Part shown: positions 47,731 to 57,807 of the stretch, one piece after another
Layout: each line of letters starts with the position of its first letter
How positions within the stretch are numbered: the first letter of the stretch is position 1
Assembly (NCBI GenBank): GCA_019448385.1
Contig: JAGTXO010000042.1
Location: forward strand, 124,001 to 188,000
Origin: Diacronema lutheri
Lineage: Eukaryota > Haptophyta > Pavlovophyceae > Pavlovales > Pavlovaceae
Reading direction: 5' to 3'
Length of the DNA stretch: 64,000 bases
Made by a program: the position numbers and the translations under genes
The notes under the pieces: model-generated
Seen by the model: the letters and a program-made list of their open reading frames with translations, nothing else
What the model was told of the DNA's origin: nothing
The model's database searches: none

Positions 47731-47904
47731 CGGGCCGCGCTCTGATCCGCGCGACGGATGGCAGGATCGGCTCTTGAGAGCGCGGATAGCCCTTGTGAGA
47801 GCGCAGAACTTTTGCTTCGCGCGGATCGATCAACAGGCAGAACTTTTTAAAGCTCCACATTTTTAACCCCTTGGATTTTTTCACTAAGAACTTTTCATCA
47901 GCGC

Positions 47905-50900
47905 TCACTCGTCGTTCGGCACGGCCCAGCCGAGCCGGTGCCCCTCGCGGTACAGCCTGGTGAGCGTCTGCTGCAGCGCGCCCGTGCGCTGCAGCTCCTC
48001 GTAATGCCGATAGAGCGCGAGCGCCGTCCGCGCGTCCTCTACCGAGTCATGCACCGTCCGCTGGATCCTGGCCGACAGCAGCGCGTACGCGAGGAAGCGC
48101 AGCGACACCTTGCGCTCGCCGCGCACGTAGAATAGGTCGACCTGCCGCGCGCGCGAACGCGCGCGCCGCGTGCATGAGCGCGCGGCCGTGTGCACGGCCG
48201 GCGTGCAGCGCCCGCGGCCACACTGCACGAGGATGCAGCGCGCGGGCGCATCGCACCGTATCAATAATCTGCGCCTTGGGCACGACAATGTTGATCATCT
48301 GGAAGTCCTTGCTCAGCCCGTGCCCGACGAGCACGCAGCCTGCGCGCGTGCCGCGCGCGCCACGCCGCGACGGCCGCGCTCTGCTCAACGTTGTGCGCGC
48401 GCGCGCGCGCTCGCGTCGCCCACCTGGGCGGCGGGTAACAGCGCGGCCCAATTGGTCACGTGGCCCCCTTTTGCATCAAGCAGCGCACACCGGCGTCTAC
48501 GAGGTAGCGCAGCTTGAGGTACGCGTCCTTCATGTTGGTCACGTGGTGGCGCGAGACCGCCGGGTCGAGGTCACCCGGCACGAGTCCCGAGAAGCGCGTC
48601 AGGTAGTCCACGACTGCGCGCGCGGCGCGGGGGCCGCAGTGTCGGGCGCCGTCGGGCGGCGCAGGCGCGCGCGCGCGCGCGCCGCGCGGTGAGCGGCGCG
48701 CGATCACGAGCAGGACGGGCGCGCACGCGCGCGCGCGCGCCGCGCGCACCGGGCTCGGCGGGCACGATGTACGAATCGAGGAAGGGCTCGCCGCGCAGCG
48801 GGCCATCCGCGCGCACGAGCGAGACGCGGGCCAGCGTCTGGCGCGCGGGTTTGACGACGACCCCGCGCCCGCGCCGGTCGGTGCGCGTCTCCTCGTGCGC
48901 GAGCGCGACGAACTCGCAGTCGATCGCGGCGAGCGTGCCGCGCCGGAGCGGCAGCTCGCTCGGGCTGAGCGGCGTGAACGCGCGCGGTGCGCCAACGCCG
49001 CTGATGCTGCCGCCGCCGACGGCGGCGGCGGCGGCGAGCGCACCTCCGTCGAGCGGCGGCGGCGGCGCGTGCGGCGACGCGGCGTGTGACGCGGAGAGCG
49101 AGTCGTTACGCAGCATCACCGCCGCGGTGATCGGGTTGCACTCGGCGCGCAGCAGCTCCACGCCCGCCGCCGCGGCGGCGCGCTCGAGCTCGTTGCATGC
49201 GTCCTCGGTAACGAACAGAAGCGAGCATGGTCGCTTCCAGTGCGAGTGCGCGCGCCGCGCCTCAGTCGAGCCGCCACCGAGCCGCTCGACCGCCATGTCG
49301 TTGAGCAAGAACCAGCCGGGCAGCGGCGCCCAGTCGGCAGGCGACGCGTGCCGGCTCGCACGGCGTGCGGACGCGCGCCATTCACCCGTGTCGTCTCCGC
49401 CGGCGTCGAGCTCGGCGGCAGGGACAGGCGCGCCGGCCGCCGATGGCGGTGGCCTGTACGACGAGGGCACACGCGTGACGAGCGAGACGTGGCCCGAGCC
49501 AGCGGCCTGCTCGGCGTGAGCGCTCGACGGCGTGAAACACAGCACCGAGCGGAGCACGTACACACGGCCGCCATGCTGCGCGTGTGTCCGCCGCGGCGTG
49601 CTGCGACCGGCCGGCGCGGGCGGTGGGTCGCCGCCGCCACCGCCCTCGCAGCTGCCATCGCCCTGCCGCACCGCCTCCGCCTCCGCCTCCGCCTCCGCCT
49701 CCGCCTCCTCCTCGTCGTCGCTGCTGAGCGCGTACACGCGCGGCGGCGGCGGCGCGACGCAGCGTCCCGCGCTCTCCGCGTCCGCGGCGGGCGGCTCTGC
49801 CGGTATGACGAGCTCAAAGCGCCTAGGGATCCACGGGCGAGGGCGCGCGACATGCTCGCCGCCGTCTTCGCTCGCGGCGGGCGCGCCGTCGGCACCGGCT
49901 CCGCCGTGCGGCGCTGCGCAGCCGTCCAGCGCGTCGCGCGCTCGCACGGCGGGCGCGCGGACCCACTCGCCGTTCGTCTGCTCAAAGAGGCCGGCGATGC
50001 CCGCCGCATCGATCCAGAGCGCGGGCGGCGCGTGCACGACCGTCTGCTGCTGCATCGCTCGCCGGTAGCCGCCGTGAGTGTGCGACCAGATGCGCACGGA
50101 CCGGCGGCTCACACTGAGCGAGTGTGCGAGCACCGTTTCAAAAGTGGGCACGGCGGCCGAGCCGCCGGCGGCAGCCGCGGCGGCAGCCGCGGCGGAGTCT
50201 CGCGCGCCGTCTCGCGCGCGCGCGCCCGCGCCTGCGCCCGCGGCCGGCGGCTGCACGCCAGCGAGTCCGGGCAACACAAGCGGCGGGAGCGGCGAGGGCA
50301 ATGGCGGCAAGTCCGGGTGCGTCGCCGTGCCGCTCTCGGGTAGCTCAAGCGCGACGTGGAATGAACTGATCGGCCGCTCGGAGAAGACGCGCGCGTTACC
50401 GCCGCCCGTGCCTCCGGCACCCGCAGGCCGGCCTCCGCCCGCCGCTGCCGGCGAGCCGCACGCCGACGGCGACGGTGCCGGCGTATTGCCGATGCTGTCC
50501 GCGCCCGCGCCCGCGCCCGCGCCCGCGCTCGGCCGCGCGCCCGCCACGCCCGCGCCCGGCGCTGGCTGCGGCGCGCTGAACGACGACACCTCGACCCATC
50601 GCACGCCGAACAGCAAGCGCACAATCGTCGCCGTCGTAGTCGTAGGCGTCGCTGTCAAAGCCGTCGCCGTCAACGGCGCGCTCGCGCCGCCGCTGCCGCT
50701 TACACCGCCTGCTGTGGCTGGCGGCGCGGGCGGCGACGGCACGGGCGCGCTCGCACCAGCGTCCGCACCTGCGCCGTCGGCTGCTGCAGCCGCAGCTCCT
50801 CCTCCTCCTCCTCCAACGCCACCGTAGCCACCGCCGCCGCCGCCACCACCACCGCCTCCGCCTCCGCCGAGCGCGAGCTCGCGGTCGAGCGTCGCGAGCA

Positions 50901-53900
50901 GGTAGTTCTTCAACTTGGCCGTGAGGATCACCATCGTGTCCGCGTCGGCGCCCGCGCCAGCACCCGCGCCGGCACCGGGCGCGCCGCGCCCGCGCACGAG
51001 CCCGCCGTCCGTGTCGGTTACGTCGAGGAGGCGGAGCGCGCCAGCTTCGCGCGACTGGCGCAGAGCGCGCAGTAGGTTGGCGGGCGTCGCCGTGCCGCCT
51101 GCGCGCGCGTGCGCGCGCCGGCCGCGGCGGTGCACGCATGTCATGACGCCGTGCGCGCGCGCGCTGCGCAACGCGCGGCGTACCAACCGACTCGTCGAGC
51201 ATGTGGAAGAGGAGGCCGAGCTCGTCTGACAGGGCAAACTGGGCGCACGGTGACAGGCGCGAGACGCAACAACGGCGCACCCACGGCAGCAGGTAGAGCG
51301 CCTGCACGAGCGCGTTGCCGTAGCAATCGGGCAGCCAATTGTCGAGTCCGGCGAGGAAGTCCGTCCGGTTGTGCGCGCGCACCGCCGCCGCGTCGACGCC
51401 GAAACGGCCAAGCGGCGGCGCGCGCCGCGCGTACACGGCAGCCCACGCGGGCGGCGCCGGCGCGGCAGGCGGCGCGCCGCGCTGCGGCGAGGCGCGGCCG
51501 GCGTCGGCTGCGCGGCCGACGCCGGCGCCGCCGGCGAGCCCGCGCGCGCCGCTGCACGCTCCGGCTCCACCGATACTGCCGCCATCGCCGCCGCCGCTGC
51601 CGGGTGCCGCCATGCTGCGCGTGCCACCGAAGCCGTTACGGATCACGCGTGCGCCCGCGCCGCTGCACGCGCGCAGGCCGGCACGCGCACGCCCACTCGC
51701 GCCCGTGCCGTGCGCGCCGCCGAGCCCACTGCCGCGCCCAAACACCTCCACGTCGCCGCCGCTGCCCGCCAGCCGCGCGTGGACGGCGCGTGCGCCCGCG
51801 CCCGCGACGGCCACGTGAAGCGCCTGGTTGCGCCTTGGCACGCCGCGCAGCGAACCCGGCCGTACGAGCCACACTTTGACGCCGTCTGCGCGGGGCATGA
51901 GCACCGCGCCGGGCGGCTGCAGCCGGCTCGTCGGCGGCGCCGCCGCGGCCCCCGCGCGCGACGCGCCGCCGCCGTCACCGTCCGCGCCGCCGTCGGCGTT
52001 GCCTCCGCCGGCAGCGCCGCTGCCTGCGCTTACGCCACCGCCTGCGCCACCGCCGCCGTCGCTGCCGGCCGGCTCGGCGCTCGCTCCCATAAGTAGGAGC
52101 GCCTCACGCACGGAAAGCGCACGATGGCTGACGCGCCACGCGAGGAGCCGACTCAGATCACGCTGCCGCTGCGTAACGGTCACGTCGTCGTGCGGCAGGC
52201 CATCAGCGCGCGGCGCGAGCGACTCGGCCGCCGCGCCGGCAGTGACCGCCCAGTCCGACGCGAGCGACGGCGCGGCGCCAGTGCGCGCGTCGCGCTCGGC
52301 GAGCGCGGCGTCGACGCGCGAGAGCGCGTCAACGACGGGCGGAATAACGCGCGTCGCGTCGACGAGGTGGAATGCCGCCGCATCCATCGCGGCGACGAGC
52401 GTCGAAACGTCGACCGAGTCAGGGATCAGCACCTCGACGCTCGCGTCCGCGCCGCCCTCGGCATTGGCGCCGGCGTCAAAGTCGTCGTCGTCGTCGTCAT
52501 CTGCGTCGTTCTCACCGCCTTCGCTTCCGTCGGCGGCTTCGTCGTCGTGCGAGGCGGCAGCGGGCGCGTCCTCAACGCCGTCGCCTGCGCGCCAGCTATC
52601 TTCCGCTCGGCCCGCTGGCTCCTCAGCCACCGCCGCCTGACCGGCGGCGGCCGCGCGCGCGCCGGCTGCAGCCGACGCCTCGGCAGCCGCGCGCGCCTCG
52701 GACAAAGGCTCGCGACCCTCCTCGCCGCCAGCGCGCGACAGTCCGCGCGCCGCTGTCTCGAGCACGCGCGCGCGCGCCATCGCCTCGCCGCCACCGTCGC
52801 TCGAGCCGCCGCCCGCCCGACGCGACCTCTCCTCACGCACCGCCCGCTTGAGGGCAATCTGCACGGCCGCGGTTGCCATGCCGTCGAGCATCGGCTGCGC
52901 GACGTCGCTCTCGCGCGCAAAGGCCGTGGCACGCGCGTCGTCGAGCGCCCTGCCTGCTGGCGCGGCAAGCCGCACGCACCCGGCCGCATCGCCGAACGCG
53001 ACGAGCGAGCCGACGGGCGCGATGGTCAGCGCGGTGAGCGTACCTGCGAGCGCGTCGCGAGGCGGCACGGGCGCAGACGTGGCGCGTCAGGCGCGAGCGG
53101 TATGCGCTGCGAAGCGACGGCGCGAAGCGTGCAGGCTGGCTGGCGAGCTGCGACCGTGCCGCGCACCGCGCGCGCCGCTGCGCGCGCACCGGGCGCGCAG
53201 CCGCAGTGCGACCGCGTGTCGGCCGCTGGCTGGCCGCCGCGCGCGTCGAGCAGTTGGAAGTCGCCGTCGGCGGAGGCGACGGCGATGGTCTCGGCGGCCT
53301 GGCGGTGGAAGTCCACGCGCAGCGCGCCCGGCGCGAAAGGTACGTCGGGCTGCCGGCGCAGCGTGCGCAGATCCCACAATGCAACCGATGGGCGCGGCTC
53401 ATATAGAAAACCGTGCGCGCCGCCATGGCGCTGCGGCTCGAGCTCGCACGCGGCGAGGATGTCGGGGCCAGCAGACGCGAGCGCCACGTCGCACACCAAC
53501 CCGCCCGCGCCGTCCGCGCGCGGCCGGCGCGCCGCGCCATGCTCGAGCCGGCCGACGAGGCCAAGAGTGCGCGCATCGTACAAGCTGACGACGTCGTCTG
53601 CGCCCGACGCGAGCGCGAGCAGGCCGCGCGCGTCGGAGGCGCGCGCGATGGCCCACGGACGCTCGGGCGCCAGCACGTGAGAGACAATCTGCGACGTCGC
53701 TGGGTCGTAGAGCGAGAGCGTGCCGCCGGCGAGCGCGAGGAGCGCACCGCACCACGTGCCGCACCGAACGCCGCCCGCCGCGCCGAGCGTCTCGGCCGAT
53801 GCGAACGCGGAGCGCGGGAAGCCGCCCTTCGAGTAGTAACGCACGCCGTCGGGCGTCGCGATGACTAGCCCGCCCGCGTGCGGGAAGAGCGCCGCGATGC

Positions 53901-54069
53901 CCGCGTGGTGCGGCCGGAACGTGCAGTGCGGCTCGACCGCCGGCAGCGCGAAGGCGTGCACCGTCGCGCCGGCCGTTGCGACCCACAGGAGCTCCTCGAA
54001 CGGATCGAAGAGCACGTGGCTGATCGCGGCGTCCGACACGCAGTCAGCGTACAGCAGCGCGTGCTCCAT
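47905..54069 (-). CDS. PAN2: PAN2 deadenylase catalytic subunit
   Basis: Catalytic subunit of the PAN2-PAN3 poly(A) nuclease, acting on cytoplasmic mRNA tails. Exons 54069-53190, 53043-51184, 51098-48750, 48613-48491, 48339-48257 and 48141-47905 join in frame to 1843 residues, longer than the usual 1100-1200 because of Gly/Ala-rich inserts. Order: WD40 domain (from [15 protein letters not shown]), acidic linker, pseudo-ubiquitin-hydrolase domain ([34 protein letters not shown]), then a DEDD exonuclease: AIDCEFVAL (Asp, Glu), [23 protein letters not shown] (Asp) and [11 protein letters not shown] (His, Asp). All catalytic residues are kept. The three small 3' exons were located by matching conserved blocks, and every junction restores a conserved motif. 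Confidence 0.92.
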
Positions 54070-54851
54070 CCGTGAGCGCCCGCGCCTCCGCGGCCGCCGC
54101 GCCGCGCGTCGCGCGTGTACGGCCGGCCGGGAGTCGCGCACGATGGCGGTCGGCGAGCGGCAGGGAGGAAGGAGGTCACATCAGGTGGGCGCGTGACATG
54201 AGGCCGACGCGGCGCTGATCGATCGCAATGCGCTGATCGCAGCGGAGGCTGTGGAGGGGCGCGCGCGTGGCGCGGACAGATGCGGGCCGCCGCGCGCGTC
54301 GATGCGGCGTGCGCACAGGCCGTGCGTCGCGGGCGCGCGACGCGCGTCGCGAGAGTGGCTCGGCGCTTTCGACGCCGTGCTCGCCGCGGAGCGCGTCCCC
54401 CCCCCCACTACTGCGCGAGCGAGCTGAGCGCGGTGCACGATGCGCTCAACGAGCCGCGCGGGCGCGCGGCACGCCGACTTGGCGGAGGCCTAGGGAGATG
54501 CGCTGAGGCGCACGCCGACATGTTGCTCACCCCCGCCGGGAACACGCGGACGCGTTGACGCTGGGCGGTTGCGCAGCTCGTGACGGTCGCGACGCCATGG
54601 CGCTGTCCACGGCTGCAACTCTGAGCAAGCTGCTCGAGAGTGCGCACAAGGCCCCGAGGGGCGGGGGCGGGGGGGGGGGGGGGGGGGGGGGGGAGTGAGT
54701 CCGAATGGTTCGATTGTGGTGTCCGGGCACGTACACTTCGTGCTTGTTGATGGAGGAATCGAGAGGAAGTCGTGGAGATTGCCTTCCCGCCATGCAAATG
54801 AAAGGGCAAAAGGCAAAAGGCCCAGACAGAAGGGAAACAATTCCCATCCGC
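54070..54851. promoter_or_regulatory. Divergent promoter region with poly-G tract
   Basis: 782 bp between PAN2 (minus) and the LtrA-like gene (plus). It holds a 25 nt G run and an AT-richer stretch (about 54705-54850), probably 5' UTR of the LtrA-like gene: its frame is open back to ATG 54705, but purine-rich non-coding-like sequence precedes the chosen ATG. No TATA box assigned. Confidence 0.4.
54669..54693. repeat. 25-nt poly-G homopolymer
   Basis: An uninterrupted G run preceded by two shorter ones (GGGGGCGG), 159 bp upstream of the LtrA-like start. With its neighbours it can form a G-quadruplex on the plus strand. Exact length is uncertain. Confidence 0.9.
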
Positions 54852-57598
54852 ATGACCGCGCCCCACTCGGACCAGCCCGAGCGCCTCGGCGAGCCGAAGC
54901 CCTTTATGCGCCGCGGCAGCATGCAGCCGCCGCCCTCGCCGATGACGCAGGAGAAGCGCGTGGCCGCGGCCGAGGTGAACGGGCACGGCCACCACCACGC
55001 CAAGCCCTCGCGTGGCTTCTACAGGCCGGCGCACCGGCTCCTCGAGTGGGGACAGGTGCAGACGGGCATGCACGCCTCGTGGGGTGATCTCTTGTGCGCG
55101 CGCGCGCCCGCTACTGCGACGTAGGCGCGAGCCGCTTGCTGGCTGGCCGAGCGTGCGGCGCGCCTCAACGCGCACGCGGCGCTCAACGCGATGCGCGTCC
55201 GCCGCCGTCCACGCGCCACACCCGCCTTGGCGCGCGCAGCTACGATCTCATCATGGTCGGCGCCGCGTATCGCACCGGCGACTTTCTCAAGAAGAACATC
55301 CGCTATCCGGTCGGTCCGCTCGTGCTCGCGGCCACGGGCATCACGTGGCTGCACTCATGGAGCCACCTGCTCCAGTGCGCGCGCTCGTCGCGCATGCGCA
55401 TCGCGCGTCTGGCTGCTCAGCGCCCTACGCGCGCGGCACGTAGCGTGCCACCTGCTGCACGCCGCTCACGCCGCCGCTCTTCGCCGCTACCGGCCGTCCG
55501 CGCCGACACGCCCGGCCCCACCCGGCAGGTACCGCTGCCGCTTCTCAGCAAAATCGCTCGCGCACAAGCTAGTCGACGTGGTCGAGGGCCTGTCGGCGGC
55601 GGCGGCGGCGCACAATATCGTCAACGACAAGAGCGCTTTCGAGCAGTACCACATGTATGCCTTCCTCTTCTGGGTGGTCGTCGGGCGGGTCGTGCAGGCC
55701 GGCCGTCGCCTGGAGATCGTGCTCCTCCCGCCCACCGACACAGAGATTGAGGGCTCGGCGCGCTGGGCGGCGGGCGACATGCTCGCGCGCATCGTCGTCG
55801 AGATCGTCACGCTGTGCATCGGCTTCTTCATGAACACCACCGAGGCACTCATGATCGTGCTCCTCGTCACGTGGCTCGTGCAGGTGATCCTCTTCGTCGT
55901 GCCCGTCCTCATGGTGAGCGCGCCCGCATAGCCGCTCGCACAGCCGACCGCACAGCCGACCGCACAGCCGACCGCACAGCCGCTCGGCGTTGATGTAGCT
56001 CACGTCGCTTCGGCTCATGTCACCCCGTCCGCCCGCCGCTCTCCGCGCCCGGGCGTGCGCCGCGCCTTTTGCAGGGCTGGTACCACAAGAAGCACCTCGT
56101 GCCGATTCACGTCGAGTACACGGTGCGCCGCATGGGCGAGATGGTGATGCTCATGCTTGGCGAGGGCGTCCTGTCGCTCGTGCTCTCCGAGTCGACGATC
56201 GAGTCGCGCAGCCTCGCTGAATGCGGCAGGTCGTGCTGGCTCTCGAAAGGCAAGTCCGCCATCTCGTTCGCCGCATCCTTCTTGCTCCTCTTCGCGCTGC
56301 TCTGGTGCTACTTCCGCTCGAACCGCTTCGCGCGGCATCACCACGCAGTCCGGCGCTCGTCGCTGCGCGGCATCGCGTGGAACCTCTCGCATTATCCGCT
56401 CTCGATCGCACTCATCTGCGCGGGCAAGAGCATCAAGAGCATCCAGCCGTACGCTGCGTCGACCAAGATCGACCGCGCCTACGTGCGCGCCTTCTCCTAC
56501 TCCGTTGGTCTCTCGCTGCTCATCGCGTGCTACTTCCAGGTGCTGCACCCCGGCTGGGACGCCTTCTTCAACGCGCCGCGCATGCGCGCCAAGCGCCTCG
56601 GTTACTTCACTGCCAAGATCTTCATCGCGCTCATGTGCCTGCTCGAGCTCTCGTTCCCGGAGTACACCGAGGGTTACATCTTCATGCTGTACATGTGCCT
56701 CCTCACCGCCGTCTCTGCGCTGATCGTCTCGCTGGAGAAGAGCCCGAAGATTGACCGCGGGCTGTGGTACTACGTCGACCACGCGATCAACAACGACTCG
56801 CTCTACCACGACCACGACGCCAACCAGCTGCCCGTCGACCGCCAGTCGTCGCGCACGAGCACCTTGCACGGCGCTCATGGCCACGGCCACGGCCACGGCC
56901 ACGGCCACGGCCACGGCCACGGCCACGGCCACGGCGGCGCGCCGCTGCCGCTCGTCGACGATGTTGAGCAGACCGGCGCAACGCCGCGCACGAGCTCGCC
57001 GTGCAGCACCGACGCGCCGGGCGTCGGGAAGCAGCAGAGCGGCCCGATGCGCGCGTCACCCGCCGCCGCGACCGGCGCCGCCACGGACTCGGCGCAGGTC
57101 GTGATCGAAATGAGCGGCGCGCACGCCCCGGCGTTGCATGCGCTGCACGCGCATCCGACGCACCGGCCGCCGCCGCGCGCGCCGATCATCGAGGTGACGA
57201 GCGCGGACGGCAGCGCCAACGCGCGCCCGCGCGAGAGCGCGCTCGAGCACCAGACCTCGTTGGGCGGCCTTTCCGCCGGCCGCGGCGGGCGCGCACGCAG
57301 GCGCGCGGCCGACGACGACCGGTTCCAGCCTCACGAGAGCTTTGGGCCGCGCGAGCTCACGCACAACGCCGGGCAGCGCGGCGTGCGCGTCGCGCAGCTG
57401 TCGGGCGACGAGGGTTCGGACGACGACGACGACGATGACCTCGACGACCGGCAGTCGCGCGCCTACTCGACGACGGACGACGACGACGACGACTCGGACT
57501 CGGAGTCCGAGCGGCGGCGCGCGCGCGCGCCCGTGCGACGCGAGAACACCCACACCGAGGAGGAGGACATCAACACCGCCGTTGTGCTCGGCATGTAG
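54852..57598 (+). CDS. LtrA-like polytopic membrane protein
   Basis: Member of the low-temperature-requirement A (LtrA, PF06772) membrane family, function largely unknown. Exons 54852-55093, 55240-55374, 55529-55913 and 56075-57598 join in frame to 761 residues. The family core starts ASWGDLLFYDLIMVGAAYRT (split by intron 1); other blocks are HLLQYRCRFSAKSLAHKLVD, FVVVPVLM, HVEYTVRRMGEMVMLMLGEG and FSYSVGLSLLIACYFQVL. Around ten membrane helices are visible. The C-terminal 240 residues are cytosolic-looking: a Gly-His dipeptide repeat, Ala/His stretches, then clusters of Asp (DDDDDDD twice). The gene ends in a space carrying a 51 bp inverted repeat. Start is the ATG after the purine-rich leader; three upstream in-frame ATGs exist. 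Confidence 0.8.
55936..55984. repeat. 12-bp tandem repeat inside LtrA-like intron 3
   Basis: About four copies of CGCACAGCCGAC within the third intron. It could act as an intronic splicing element or be neutral; no coding role. Confidence 0.8.
56879..56935. repeat. (GGCCAC)n microsatellite encoding Gly-His repeat
   Basis: Nine copies of GGCCAC in the last exon of the LtrA-like gene, giving a (Gly-His) tract that could bind Zn, Ni or Cu ions. It is in frame and probably length-variable. Confidence 0.9.
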
Positions 57599-57727
57599 CG
57601 CGCCTCGACGCGGCAACACCCAGCTCGCGCGCAGCCGCCGCGCGAGCACACAAAACGCCGCGCACGTCTCCACAGAATGCGCCCCCGCGTCTCACCTCCG
57701 CGGCACATTTTCACATTATTTATTTTT

Positions 57728-57778
57728 AGAGCTGACTCGTCTGGGAACCAAAATTTGGTTCCCCGACGAGTCAGCTCT
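57728..57778. repeat. 51-bp near-perfect inverted repeat
   Basis: The arms (AGAGCTGACTCGTC on the outer side, then GGAACCAAA towards the centre) are complementary over about 25 bp with one mismatch and almost no loop, flanked by AT-rich DNA (TATTTTTAG...ATTGAATTTT). It sits between the convergent stops of the LtrA-like gene and the PA/TM/TIR-like gene, so it may fold in both 3' UTRs, or be a small MITE-like element. Confidence 0.9.
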
Positions 57779-57807
57779 ATTGAATTTTCGCATCGACTGG
57801 CCCTTCC

